DNA of 64,000 bases from Xenopus tropicalis (lineage: Eukaryota > Chordata > Amphibia > Anura > Pipidae). Position 1 is the first letter of the stretch, and each line of letters begins with the position of its first letter. The translations under genes and the position numbers were made by a program. Shown here piece after piece: positions 20,201 through 30,784 of the stretch. Location of the stretch: NCBI RefSeq assembly GCF_000004195.4, contig NC_030679.2:26401712-26465711 (forward strand). The letters run 5' to 3'. The notes beneath the pieces are model-generated. The model was given only the letters and a program-made list of their open reading frames with translations. It made no database searches and was not told the origin of the DNA.

Positions 20201-20350
20201 GTAAACCCTGCTGCACTGCACTGCTCAACCAAACTTTACTCAGTTGTTACTGGACTACACATTCCAGAATAATGTAACATATAATAGGGTTGAGGCATGC
20301 TGGGAGCTGTAGTCCAGCAACATCAGGGTTGCAATAACGCACAGTTAAAC
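20190..20350. mobile_element. Small fold-back repeat (actacacattccag)
   Basis: GTAAACCCTGCTGCACTGCA then TTACTGGACTACACATTCCA on the left pairs in part with CTGGGAGCTGTAGTCCAGCA and ACATCAGGGTTGC on the right. The ends of the family are uncertain. Confidence 0.5.
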
Positions 20351-20725
20351 TTTTCCCCAAATCTCCACAGCCAGCAACTACTTTGAAATGCAAAAAATCG
20401 AGAACCTGATGTCCTGTATACCTGTCATCGTGATCTTTGATTGTTTGGCCCTAGGACCTGATAAACCTGATATATAGGAGAAAAATCCTCCAGGCTTGTA
20501 TGCCCTGTACGGTAATTCTAAATAAACTAATCATTTGCCTTATGTCATGAATTGTATGTATAGTGTATATATAAATTGCATATTGTTAGTTCGCCCATGG
20601 CATGCCCCGTGACCCAGCAGAAAAAGAATATCTCAAGCTACTGACAGTATCTTCAAAGGCACACATTGTAGTATCTAATGGGCTACATGAGGCAATGCAT
20701 TTCTACCTTAATATCTAGTTCTCCC
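20351..20725. other. Sequence with nothing recognised
   Basis: No element recognised in this stretch. Confidence 0.3.
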
Positions 20726-20729
20726 TTAA

Positions 20730-21040
20730 GGGCTCTGGCACACGGGGAGATTAGTCGCCCACGACAAATCTCATTGTTCGCGGGCGACTAATCTCCCCAA
20801 GTTGCCATCAGTTGCCAGCCCACCGCCGAAAATGTAAGTCGCCGGTGGGATGGCAGACGCGGCGGCGCAAAAATGCCTCGCGAGGCAACTTCGCCAATTT
20901 GCTGAAATCGCCTGCGCAGCGTGTGCCATCCCACCGGCGACTTACATTTTCGCCGGTGGGATGGCAATTCTGGGAGATTAGTCACCCGCGAACATGGAGA
21001 TTTGTCGCGGAGCGACTAATCTCCCTGTGTGCCAGAGCCC
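20730..21040. mobile_element. GC-rich palindromic MITE (GGGCTCTGGCACACGG family), copy 1
   Basis: The termini are GGGCTCTGGCACACGGGGAG and its complement ending GCCAGAGCCC. Inside, ATTAGTCGCCC, GACAAATCTC and the CCGCCGAAAATGTAAGTCGC arm with GGTGGGATGGCA recur on the opposite arm. The whole 311 bp folds back with a short spacer. It is flanked by TTAA on both sides (20,726-20,729 and 21,041-21,044). The copy at 60,200 shows a TAA duplication, suggesting PIF/Harbinger. The CpG-rich arms give mirror frames that are not genes. Confidence 0.92.
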
Positions 21041-21756
21041 TTAAGTAAAGGCACAAGAAGTGTTTTGGGCATTTTGCAAGAGTAATAAAAACAACTGCTC
21101 TGCTTATGGCACAGATGAATTACCTAGAAATGCCAATCTACATATTTCTGCCAATAGTTGCTTGTGTATACAATATGATGAGCATAGGCCAATGAGGGAG
21201 ACCTTTCTTTACATTTTCCTGAAAAAAGCTGCTAAGACTAAATTCCAGGAAAAGGTAGGGGGCTAATTAACCATTGATCATAACAATCAATAGATATCTG
21301 ATAGATATGTTATGGGCCGACCGGTTCTTTAATTATATTGATCACGTGATCATGCTTCTATCAAAGTTTATTTGATCAATATTGATTGAATCCAGTGTTA
21401 AAAAAAACAAAGTGTAACATGGGCAATAGCATACTTTGGGATTGACGCCTTAGGCCACTTGACCTTTTGGGGGTCTAAGGCATAATGTCCCTGGAAAGCT
21501 CAGAAATTGTTAAATAACAATTTATTAAATACTTTGTTGTCGATAATAATTTGATTCAATCAAAATACCTGCAAAGATTGGCTAGGAAACCTGAAGGATC
21601 TCTTATCTTATCACCCTTGCCATTACTCTTCGTGTCCATTTGCCACCTTAAGTAAATGTATATTGAGTAAAGCAGCTTATGAAAAGAGATCTAAACCCTC
21701 CCCACTCCCTGGGATGGGCTCATTAAGCCTGGCTCATTTTGAGAATGATATTTTCT
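21041..21756. other. Sequence with a weak fold-back, otherwise nothing
   Basis: Around 21,262-21,390 and 21,500-21,560 there are scattered self-complementary ATTGATCA-like blocks, for example TAACCATTGATCATAACAAT and GATCACGTGATC. I could not define an element. Confidence 0.3.
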
Positions 21757-22208
21757 TTAAAGGAGAAAGAAACTTAAAAACTAAAAAGTAAGCTTTATGA
21801 GAAAGGTCTAATACAGCCATAAGCACCATTTACAGGTGTAAATACAGCCATAAGCACTCACAGAAACATTGCACTGACTTCTCTGTCAAAGGATTTCCTG
21901 TCTCTGTAATTCCTGTGCCACAGACACGCAGCTCTCTGCTCTCTCCTGCTCCCCCCTCCCTAAAGAATGCTAAGAACTCACTCCCCCACCTTAGCAATGT
22001 GAGTCTTACTAACTGAGCATGTTCACTTGGTCTGGGTGTCTGTGCAGGAGTGAGGCATTATGGGAACGTTCTTTACACAGCTCAGCGTTTTTTCTTCCTG
22101 TTTAGCATCAGATCTTCTGAACAGGTGAAATATGGGGAGACTTAAGGGCACTATTGAGAGAACTGAAGCTTGAGATAAACTCTTTACTAGCCTTTCCTTC
22201 TCCTTTAA
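21757..22208. mobile_element. Kolobok-like MITE (TTAAAGGAGAA family) with TTAA TSD
   Basis: TTAAAGGAGAAAGAAACTTA on the left and CCTTTCCTTCTCCTTTAA on the right form inverted termini flanked by TTAA (21,757-21,760 and 22,205-22,208). The interior contains AGCACTCACAGAAACATTGC, CTGTGCCACAGACACGCAGC, and a GAGGCATTATGGGAACG block. An internal direct duplication of AATACAGCCATAAGCAC lies at 21,810 and 21,841. Confidence 0.9.
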
Positions 22209-24040
22209 AAATTTTGGATGAGTGCCTTTTAGAACATCGAAAATGATAAGGGTACAAGAGGACCAAACATGGTTTCCCAGGTCATGCTAGGTACAACTCC
22301 CTTCACTCTTTACCAATGGCATTGCAGCATTCCATAGTTTTGGAGAACCAGCTCAGAGTGCTTTCATTTTAAAATAATTCTATGATTGATGTAACATACA
22401 ATTCGGTCGTAAAATGGCCAAATTTTATGAATGATCTGTAAAGCAAATCTGCAACCTCCTATGGTCTGATATTTGCAGTATAAGAGCTGGAACTTTTAAT
22501 AAAACCAGAAATATACTGTATAATTCTTTATTTAATGTTTTCATGATGAGTAGCATGGCTAAACACAGACCTTTCTAAATACTGTAGCCCATCACGCTCT
22601 CCTTCAATATTAAGAGCCAAACATCTTGTTTAAAATACAAAGCATTAAATCATTAAATCAAGCATTAAATCATGGTTACCAGAGCAAATTTACATTTAGG
22701 AACACTTCTAATAAATGCACTTAGCAGGGCTGCATTGATTGCAACATGTTTGAATTTCAATGCAATCAGGGCAGCCATGCGAGCTGGATTTTCTAAAGTG
22801 TACCTGATTTTCAAGATGATCTCCTAACCTTTTTTAAATATTTTTGTTATTTGATACATGAAAGCTCATTTAAATTCATCTGTGGGTGGCCATTGTGGCC
22901 CCTGCAAGTGTGCCCCCTTAGACAAGGTTTTCACTATGAATCACAGCTGAAACAGGCCCAACAAAAAAAACACATATCCAACTAAATTGCACCTTTGAAA
23001 CTTTCCAAACAAGATGATATGGGTATTCATTTTCCACAATGAAACTTCGGGAAAAGATTTGCTCCTTTGGCAACCCCACCAGGGAAGGGTTCTGCCATTT
23101 TTAAGAAACCTTACTTGTTCTTAGAACTATATTCTAAGACACTCCTCTTGTGTTTTTTTCTACTCTTTTTCTTTACTGTTTTTGGCACATTTTGTGTTGT
23201 CTTTACCTCCTCTACCACGTTTTTTTCTCTTCCTTCCACAATGTTAATTTATTTCTCTCTCCTTTTCTGTGCATCTTTTCCACAAATCCATTTTCACTCT
23301 TCTTCTGCTTTTTCTTATGCTCTTCACTGTTCTCTCCCTTGCCTCACCTTTTCAGTTTTGACTGTATTCTAGACATTTTTAATGCTCTATTTTTAGACTG
23401 AAAAGTTCCAAATTGTTCCATGCCCTCCATGTTGTCCTTGTCTTAGGGCATCTTTTGAGTGCCAGTAGCCCATGCACTTGCTCAGTGTTGTCTGTAGTGC
23501 TACGCCAGAAGTGACTTCATTCCGATACCCAATGTGAAATTTATTTTCTCAGTTGTTTAGGAAACCTAAAGCTGGCTAACAAAGTAATAGAAAAACGTGC
23601 AAAAATAAGTAATAAATAATACTTTAGAGGAAGTTGTTCCACAATGATTGGTTTCCATAGTTTATCTAATGAATAACATCCGATCATACAAAACAGTAGG
23701 AACCATGGAAAGAATGTTTGCTTCAAAATGTTCCATTTTCACAGAATACCCTTTGACCAGAAGCTCCCCTACAGAGATCTGATGCACAGGAAAGGTACAG
23801 TAGGTACAGATTAGATCCCAAATACAAGCCAGTTACTTGCAGAGGGAAAAGAAGAGTTTTTCCTTTCCCATCTGAAAAGGGGAACTAATGGTTCCACCTT
23901 AGATAGAAATGGCCCAGTATCTGCACTTTTCATTGTTTCTAACCAACTTCCTCAGCTCACAATAAAGAAATAGATAACATACCTCTTTTAAATATTGGTA
24001 GCAAAAAATTCACACAGTTCTACCTTCATCATCATCTGGG
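22209..24040. other. Long stretch without recognised features
   Basis: AT-rich DNA. The 101-codon frame at 23,067-23,372 is a T/C-rich low-complexity translation (Phe, Ser, Leu runs) without a domain or signal, and I do not call it a gene. I see no repeat termini here. Confidence 0.4.
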
Positions 24041-24055
24041 CATGTCCATGCAATA

Positions 24056-24100
24056 TAAGCGTAATGTAATGTAAGCGTAATGTAATGTAAGCGTAATGTG
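24056..24100 (+). repeat. Short tandem repeat, about 17-bp unit
   Basis: Three copies of a unit reading TAAGCGTAATGTAATG, with decay at the end into GCGTAATGTGCCC. Very short. Confidence 0.85.
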
Positions 24101-24159
24101 CCCATATAGCTGTTAAGCCGCATGAAGATTAAAGGCCCAGAACTAGCTGGAGGCTTACC

Positions 24160-24440
24160 TGAGGAAGGAAACAGGAAGTACAGCCATAGAGAGTAGCGGG
24201 AAAGCCAGGGGGGCAAACAAGATCAAGATTAACCGGTCCAGGTTAGGTTGGGCAGCAGAATTTCAGAGTTGAGGTTCATGCCAAAGCACAAACAGGAAAT
24301 GCAGAGCAAACAAAGCCAGGAAGCCAAAGAAAATTCTTAAGGGCACAAGAGGAGAAGTACACAAGCATCACTTTTCACGGTCAGCACAACAGTGTGCCCA
24401 TGCAATGAATGACGCACCTGCTCACCATTACCCATAGCTG
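24160..24440. repeat. Possible LTR-retrotransposon UTR-like remnant
   Basis: The purine-rich, stop-filled text with GGGCAGCAGAATTTCAGAGT, GAGGTTCATGCCAAAGCACA and ACAGGAAATGCAGAGCAAAC has the texture of untranslated regions of amphibian LTR elements. A similar flavour occurs at 51,170-51,250. No LTR pair, primer site or coding domain is visible, so this is only a suggestion. Confidence 0.25.
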
Positions 24441-24925
24441 GGGAAACATGAACACAAGGAAGACTGTTGGTATAGTGAGAATCCATTCACATACCTGTAC
24501 TTGGACATATTAAAAGAATTACTACACAACATGATAAACAACCAATATACTGTATATTATATCAGATAGAGTAAAGGGGATATAATGGCAATAAATTATA
24601 TAAAATCCATTAAAAGTCATTAAAAACTGTATTAGGATACATACCACATACTGTATATATGTTAACTAATGAAATCTGCCAATTCATTAAAACCATTACC
24701 ATTAATTTTCATTAACACCATGAACTTTCTAGTTTATAAATCCAATAACTTTCTCTGTTTTGTAACTTATTAAAGTAATTATTAGTAATTTATTAAAGCA
24801 ACTTCAGAATGAATAATTTCCGATCACAAGTGTTGTTTGTGCCCCCCCCTGCACTGTCTCTGACTCAAAAAAAAACAAAGTGTGGGGGAGCAGCATCAAT
24901 TTGGCCATCTCAGGGCAGCAAGGAC
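24441..24925. other. AT-rich sequence with scattered ATTAAAA motifs
   Basis: Loose repetition of CATTAAAA-like motifs at 24,605-24,720. Nothing else recognised. Confidence 0.3.
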
Positions 24926-24929
24926 CCCT

Positions 24930-25140
24930 GAGGTGGCGCTGGTACAGTTGCATTAATTAATAATGGCAAATCGGGCACAGCACAATTGTGTCAGTGCAAC
25001 AATCCCTTGGGACCACAATAACGCTGGAATTCTAGGAGAAAACACTGCATTGTGGGGAAAAAAACATGGCAATTGCCCTCAAAATTGCACATTGCTCGTG
25101 GCAATGGAGTAGTTGCTCATTGCTCATGACAGTGTTCTTT
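24930..25140. repeat. Dispersed repeat shared with 60,930-61,145
   Basis: The blocks GTGTCAGTGCAACAATCCC, GCTGGAATTCTAGGAGAAAA and ACTGCATTGTGGGGAAAAAA recur near 61,024-61,100 as GTGTCAGACACAACACAACC, GTTGGAATTATGGAGAAAAA and ACTCTGCGCTGTCGGGAAAA. The relation is visible but diverged. Family unnamed. Confidence 0.5.
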
Positions 25141-25174
25141 TCTATATTGTCCCATTGTATAAAATATGAATAAA

Positions 25175-26080
25175 AACAGAATGCAAATCATTTATTCCCT
25201 GTAGTTAATTGCAAACAGTACAAAGACAACAATCAATTGCTGAAACCGAAAAAAGTCATTGTTTTCTGAAAAATTTGATGCTAGCAAAGCATTTAAAAAA
25301 AGTTGTGTTGCATCACCTCTTCTTTTAACAACAGTTTGGGATGTTCCACATTCCCACGTTGGGGAACTATGGAGTCCAATTGCTGTAGTTTTTAAAGTGA
25401 AATATTGCCCCATTCTTGCCAGATATAGGATTTCAAATGCCCAAAAGTTCCAGATCTCCTTTGTCGTATTTTTCATTTTATAATGCTCCAAATGTTTTCA
25501 TGGGTGACAGGTCTGAACTACAAGCAGTTTGGCTCCTGTCCCTTTTACTGCGGTTACTGATTATCAAAGAAACTCCCAACCTTTCTCCAAAATGTTCATT
25601 TCGGTATTAGGAAGGATGTGCACCCACCCTCCGGAATCATATAGAAAGGAGAACCAGCACACGGATTAGCTAAACCACAGGGCAACTACAAGTACTTTAT
25701 TGTGTCAGACAAACTTCACTCTATGTTTCGTACTCCTTCGTTGGGTGTTTTTATTTTACTTTACTACTGTAATACATGCAGAATGAGGTTTGAATGAGGT
25801 TTGGCATTGTCTTGCTGAAATAAGAAAGCCCTTTCCTAAAAAAGGCTATGTCTGGATGGCATCATATGTTGATCCAAAAGCTGTACACATTGTATATCAT
25901 CCAGCAATAAAGGAGCCTTCCTAAATATGCAAACCTCCCATGCCATGTGCACTAATGCACCCCGTACCATCACGGATTCTGGCTTTTGAACTGTGCATTG
26001 AATACAAGTTGGATGGTCTTTCTCCTCTTTAACCCAGAAGATATGGCATTATGATTTCCAAAAAGAGTTCCACATTTTTT
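25175..26080 (-). mobile_element. Dispersed repeat of a family shared with fish genomes, split by an insertion
   Basis: Two halves (25,175-25,615 and 25,770-26,080) carry blocks that I recognise as a widespread fish and amphibian interspersed repeat: TCTTTTAACAACAGTTTGGG, GCCCCATTCTTGCCAGATAT and TCCAAATGTTTTCATGGGTG in the first half; TGGCATTGTCTTGCTGAAAT, CTGGATGGCATCATATGTTG, CTCCCATGCCATGTGCACTA and GATGGTCTTTCTCCTCTTTA in the second. I cannot name the superfamily with certainty. A 99-codon minus frame at 25,192-25,491 includes ARMGQYFTLK and VVKRRGDATQ, which look like relics of this family rather than a host gene. Confidence 0.6.
25620..25765 (-). mobile_element. Insertion inside the 25,175-26,080 repeat
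   Basis: On the minus strand it reads CACCCAACGAAGGAGTACGA followed by AACATAGAGTGAAGTTTGTC, an AATAAAGTACTTGTAGTTGC block and CTGTGGTTTAGCTAATCCGT. The order 'acgaagg...cgaaac...aataaagtactt' is that of an abundant amphibian short repeat. It interrupts the larger repeat at a point where the two sides join in the consensus I remember. Class unclear (SINE or LTR piece). Confidence 0.45.
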
Positions 26081-26228
26081 AGTTACAAGACAGTTTTCCA
26101 CTTACCTCAGTCCATCTTGTGAGAGAAGGTGGCAGTGTTTCTGAATTATATTTATATGTTTTTTTCTTGCATGGTAGAGCTTTAACTTGCATTTGTAGAT
26201 GCAGTGGCAAACTTTGTTCAGGGAGTAA

Positions 26229-26365
26229 AGATGGCCATACACGGGCTGATTCTAGCTGCAAATATCGTTCCCTTAGACTGATTTGGCAGCTTATCGGCAC
26301 ATGTATGGGCACTAACAACGGGCCTGGCCGACCGACATCTGGCTCATTGATGCAGTCCCCGAACT
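26229..26365. mobile_element. Harbinger-like MITE fragment (GGTGGCCATACA family)
   Basis: AAAGATGGCCATACACGGGC followed by TGATTCTAGCTGC, TTGGCAGCTTATCGGCAC and GGGCCTGGCCGACCGACATC is the reverse-oriented terminal third of the family seen complete at 62,513-62,817. Confidence 0.8.
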
Positions 26366-26399
26366 GATGGGTGCCTATACCTGCCATTCTAATTCGATT

Positions 26400-26550
26400 G
26401 TTTGGTTTGCGACTAGCAAACGCACACGTCAAGTTTTTTTGATGTGCGTCATTTTTTACACGTCCGGCAATTTTTATTTGATGCATCCTACAATTTTTTG
26501 ATGCACGAATCCATGCAAATTATTTCACCCATCACTATTCCTGATCACAT
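26400..26550. mobile_element. hAT-like MITE fragment (gtgatgagcgaa family)
   Basis: Repeated ATGTGCGTC, TTTGATGCATC and TTTTTGATGCACGAATCC blocks and the end TATTTCACCCATCACTATTC match the family at 40,357-40,563 and 63,755-64,000 in reverse orientation. Confidence 0.6.
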
Positions 26551-27838
26551 GCAGAGAACCAGAGGCCCAAATGTTGGGAATCTTCTGAAAGACAAAGACA
26601 TTGTCATAACTGGGAGAAAGTCTGGTTTCCATAGCCATACCACATAATTTGAAAAAAAAAAGTGTGATTAAATTCAATATAGTTGTAAGCATAAAGTGTA
26701 TGCTACCAAAAATAAACCTTTTCGTTGTGTCAGTGCTACATAAGGGTGTGAATATGAAAAGGTATTTTACTAGTAAGACCTCTTAATTGTGGTAATTATT
26801 GTTATGTACATCCTGGCCCAGATATATTCCTTACAGTCACCATGGTATATGGTGAAAAATGTTTAAATTAACAGAAACAAACAAATACTATATTGTGATT
26901 ACATGATAACAGCTATAAGTTCACTTTTTTTGTTTCTTCTATTTAGTAAGTTAAAGTTCAATATATCTGTTTATCTATATTTTTTCAGTGTGATTTATGC
27001 TACTCTCACAAACTGGCATATTGTGAAATTTGTTTTCTTATTCTATTCAAAAGTAGTACTCTAATTGTTACCCTAGTACTGTGAATCCCTTCTGCCAATC
27101 CTAAATCATGATGTCCTTGGTTCAAAAATCTGTAGTCTGTTAATCATATTAGCCCAATATTTCCTCTCAGTCTCACTAACTGGATTATCAATCTCAACTT
27201 GCAACTTTTTTCATATTTCTTTATTCTAGTTGAACATTTACTAGATAAAAGCGTCAACAGACTCAAGTCAAGCATTCAGGATGTTAGTACAATCTTGATT
27301 AAACTAAGGGTTCAAAACTGCAGGGAACAAACTGATCCTAAGACCAATGAGGCTGATATTCTCCTCTATACATCTATCCAAAAAGTACTAGTGTCAGACC
27401 TCATCCCATAGCCTTCCTGTCACATGTCATCTCCTGTATTATGTCCCAACTGGTGATGCAGGGGAATTTGGGCTGGGAGCTAAGTTCCAGCACTACTGTT
27501 CACCTCCAGAAACATCAATATTGTGCCTATTATGGTGGTTAATATCTTAAAGAATCTTCTTTGTTTTCTCCCTGACTTTTTTCTTTCAGTACTCAATTAC
27601 TAAACTAAAGTATGAACATGCCCAAGAATGTTTTTTCTTTTATTGAGCAAGGTTCCCATACACTTCAGTTGTAAAGTATTTACTGAGATCTTGACATCTC
27701 ATGAGAAGATGTTTCTGGAAAAACACTGTCAAAAGGATGTGCTAAAAATACGTTTTTGATTTATTAGAGAAAGATGATATAAAAATGTTGTCCTAACCTA
27801 TGACAGAATCTTTATTTAATATCTGATATTTACAGAGA
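26551..27838. other. Long AT-rich stretch without recognised features
   Basis: No repeat termini, tandem arrays or coding motifs were recognised. Confidence 0.3.
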
Positions 27839-27905
27839 TTGTTCATCATTCATATCTGTCCCTGCCCCAGTGGAGCTTACAATCTTAAGTAACACATAAT
27901 AGGGT
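27839..27905 (-). mobile_element. L2-like LINE 3' end fragment
   Basis: ATTCATATCTGTCCCTGCCC followed by CAGTGGAGCTTACAATCTTA is the reverse complement of the L2 3' UTR signature also seen at 59,090-59,110 and 60,555-60,575. Confidence 0.7.
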
Positions 27906-28770
27906 CAGTTTTAATCATAACCCAATTAACCTGCCTGTGTGTTTTTGTAGAGCTAACCAACACAGTCCTTAAATGTCTGCTGTTTGCTACTTGCCAAACA
28001 TGGCGTAATTACATTGTGCTTTTTTAATTTAGGGGTGAAAATATATTATTTCTATGTTTCTTTACCAAGTAAACAAAAAACCCAATTTTTTGAATACCTT
28101 AGGAAAAAAAAAATTCTATTGTCAACTGAAGAGAATAAATAATTGCACTGTCACCAGTTTATGGATATCTTAAAGGAGTGGAGACCCTGGCTGACAGCTT
28201 GATACAGTGAGGTAAGCCTCAGGTTTTCAGCTTGCTCTGTCTTCCTAACCTCCCTGAGAGTCTGCACGTAGCACTTAATGGCAATGATGTGCAACAGGCC
28301 TTAAACAAAAACACACAATAGAAACATGTATATACAGGGATATTTTGCATTCATTGACCACAGAGAATAATAGCACCAGTAGAGCAGAAAGATCATCAAA
28401 CCTTTTGAAAAAGAACTATAAGAATTTGTTTACTATTAGAGATTTTGTTAAGTTTCACCATGTGTTGGAGACAAATATTCCATTGCTACTGTCACAATGA
28501 CTTATTAGCAATGATACAAATACATTTCCTATATTCTTGGGTGCCCCGCAACACTTGCGTCATGAGAATAGGAAGCTTGTTTACACGGTTTCACTGTGAT
28601 CAGTGTCACTTGGCATTTGCCATTATAGTTCCCTTTCCAGAGACTGCAAGTTATTCTGTATGTCAGCCTTGCCAGTGTTACTCTTACCTAGTGAGATAGT
28701 GGATGTTGACACAACTGTCACTAGCTCAGCCCATTCTGCTAGTATGATAAATGTAGGTGGCTTACCTACC
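27906..28770. other. Sequence with nothing recognised
   Basis: An 84-codon frame at 28,445-28,699 has no recognisable domain, and no splice-site pattern marks it as an exon. Confidence 0.3.
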
Positions 28771-28794
28771 TAGACCCAAGGCAACCCTTTATTG

Positions 28795-28885
28795 TTTAAT
28801 TGACATCTTAGCACTGAGAAAAGATCCAATGGTTGAACTTGATGGACTATTTAATTTTTTTTAATCTAAACGAACTGTAACTATT
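28795..28885 (+). mobile_element. CR1-like LINE 3' terminus fragment
   Basis: CAATGGTTGAACTTGATGGA followed by an AT-rich stretch and GAACTGTAACTATTTTA is a short, diverged copy of the CR1 3' terminus described at 1640-1700. Confidence 0.55.
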
Positions 28886-28889
28886 TTAT

Positions 28890-29475
28890 AATACAGGTAT
28901 CGGACCCCTTATCCGGAAACCCATTATCCAGAAAGTTCTGAATTACAGAAAGGTCATCTCCCATATACTCCATTGTAATCAAATAATGCACTTTTTTAAA
29001 AATGATTTCCTTTTTCTCTATAATAATAAAACAGTACCTTGTACTTGATCCCAACTAAGATATAATTACCCCTTATTGGGGGCAGAACAGTCCTATTGGG
29101 TTTATTTAATGGTTAAATGATTCCCTTTTCTCTGTAATAATAAAACAGTACCTTGTACTTGATCCCAACTAAGATATAATTAATACTTATTGGGGGCAGA
29201 ACAGCCCTATTGGGTTTATTTAATGGTTAAATGATTCCCTTTTCTCTGTAATAATAAAACAGTACCTTGTACTTGATCCCAACTAAGATATAATTAATAC
29301 TTATTGGAGCCAAAACAATCCTATTGGGTTTAATTACTGTTTAAAAAATGTTTTTAGCAGACGTAAGGTAGGAGATCCAAATTACCAGAATGCTCGTGAC
29401 CTGGGGTTTTCCGGATAAGGGGTCTTATCCGGAAAACCCCAGGTCCCGAGCATTCTGGATAATGGGTCACATACC
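28890..29475. mobile_element. 'ggtatgggatcc' MITE with three internal 115-bp units
   Basis: The left end reads ACAGGTATCGGACCCCTTAT, CCGGAAACCCATTATCCAGA and AAGTTCTGAATTACAGAAAG; the right end has CCCAGGTCCCGAGCATTCTG, GATAATGGGTCACATACC. Between them the block CTCTGTAATAATAAAACAGT with ACCTTGTACTTGATCCCAAC and TATTGGGTTTATTTAATGGT occurs three times (from about 29,015, 29,131 and 29,247). Near the right end a perfect inverted repeat is present at about 29,402-29,445 (CTGGGGTTTTCCGGATAAG and its complement). Related arrays are at 39,590-40,335 and 43,905-44,400. Confidence 0.88.
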
Positions 29476-29544
29476 TTTATCACTATTATAACAGGCTGAA
29501 GAGATCAGGAGAATGCTGCCATTCATAGTTAACTATTAGATTTA

Positions 29545-30012
29545 GAGTGGTATGCAATTACAGTTGAAGATCACCACATGCAAGTCTAAATATACAATTA
29601 TGCTCTATTTGCGGCCACAAATTCCATGAGCCCAAGGAGTTTCCAAAGCAAACCAGTTCATATGGTACCTCAATTAACTGTAAGTGCTTGCTGGTATTAA
29701 AACTCAACTTTTATTGCTCAATATTAAAATCTCCCATCAACTTATAATTTTACACACACTAATCATACCTGTCGTTCTACTTGTCAACATTGGCACTGGA
29801 GGGGGCATATGACCATACACAATCCTGCTATGCTGCCCTGTTGATGGGTGGTGTTAATATTGAGCTATAAAAGTTAACTTTTAATACCAGCAAGCACTTA
29901 CAGTTAGTAAATTAAGCCATACCATATGAACTAGCCTGCTGGTGGAAACAAGGGGGGTCCCTCTTTGGGCTCCTGGAATTTGTAACCATAAATATTGACT
30001 GTTTATAGTTAA
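29545..30012. mobile_element. Left part of a fold-back MITE interrupted by the piggyBac-type element
   Basis: The left arm GCGGCCACAAATTCCATGAG, CCAGTTCATATGGTACCTCA, AACTGTAAGTGCTTGCTGGT and ATTAAAACTCAACTTTTATT (29,610-29,715) pairs with the right arm (29,850-29,990), which is its complement. The outer part of the left arm (GTTGAAGATCACC, 29,563-29,575) has its partner at 36,905-36,920, beyond the 6.9-kb transposon. The transposon therefore landed in the right arm of this palindrome. Confidence 0.8.
30009..30012. other. TTAA target-site duplication, left copy
   Basis: TTAA directly adjoining the element. The matching copy is at 36,900-36,903. TTAA duplication is the rule for piggyBac. Confidence 0.9.
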
Positions 30013-30014
30013 CT

Positions 30015-30273
30015 CTTTTACTGCCAAGCACGTATGGCATACGTGCTGGCAGTAAAAGGGCTTAAACGCCAACGACGTGTCTCATACGTCGTTGGCGTTT
30101 AAGCGCTGCCCTCTGCAGCGGCGGCATGTGCCGCCGCTGCAGAGGGCTTCTAACAATGACAGCCCCCCTGGGCAATGTGCCAGGGGGGCTGTCATCAGGG
30201 TCCTGCGAACCGATCGCTCGCAGGACCCTCCAGGAAGCAGCAGATGCGATCGCATCGCATCTGCTGCTTCCTG
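30015..30273. repeat. Cluster of six consecutive hairpins at the 5' end of the element
   Basis: Six near-perfect inverted repeats lie end to end: 30,015-30,058 (arms CTTTTACTGCCA plus an inner GCACGTATG pair), 30,061-30,103 (arms CTTAAACGCCAACGACGT), 30,108-30,147 (arms GCCCTCTGCAGCGGCGGC), 30,156-30,195 (arms ATGACAGCCCCCCTGG), 30,198-30,228 (arms GGGTCCTGCGA) and 30,231-30,273 (arms CAGGAAGCAGCAGATGCGAT). Spacers between hairpins are 2 to 8 bases. The first one includes the transposon terminus. They may be binding or architectural sites for the transposase. The frames found on both strands here are mirror images and not genes. Confidence 0.95.
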
Positions 30274-30344
30274 CTTCCTCCCTCTCCCCCAGCGCCGGCC
30301 CAAATGACGAAGGAGGCGATCGGTCTTCAGGAACAGGTAAGGAC

Positions 30345-30605
30345 TTTTTTTTTTTATTGCATTTACACACTTTTACACACTTATACACACATTTACATAC
30401 ATTTACACACACTTACAGCACACATTTTAGCATTTTTTTTTTTTTTTTTTTTTTTCATTTTTCACACTTTTATACACTTATTTACACTCATATACACACT
30501 TACACACTATCACACAACTTTTACACATGTACACACATGTATACACAAACACTTTGGTTTTTTTTTGTTTTGCTTTTTTTTTTTTTTTTTTTCATATTAC
30601 CACTT
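30345..30605. repeat. Poly(T) tracts and ACAC/TTTACAC simple repeats
   Basis: Several T runs (30,345-30,355, 30,433-30,455, 30,550-30,592) separated by CATTTACACAC- and CTTATACAC-like words. The 172- and 173-codon frames over this region are simple-sequence translations (Phe, His, Thr) and not genes. Confidence 0.92.
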
Positions 30606-30784
30606 TGTTTTTATTTTCTTTTACCTAAAAACTGTTTATTTTGACAGCGTAACTATTGGATCAGATATTCTGGCCACTAATTACACTGTCATGTAACTTA
30701 TTTTGTTGTTTCACTGATTTGCACAATTTTTGTGGTTTTATCACATTTTATCCCTATATAAGTGTTCCTGATCTGTTTTTAGCG

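Noticed and set aside
23067..23401. 101-codon hydrophobic frame as a membrane protein
   Set aside because: Composition follows a T/C-rich tract, an overlapping frame exists, and no homology motif or regular membrane-segment pattern is visible.
30361..30420. Telomere-like or centromere-like simple repeat
   Set aside because: TTTACACAC words are irregular and do not match TTAGGG or any known telomeric unit.
30126..30696. Frames of 172 and 173 codons on the plus strand
   Set aside because: They run through hairpins, poly(T) and ACAC simple repeats and translate to low-complexity Phe/His/Thr. Not protein-like, and no transposase motif.
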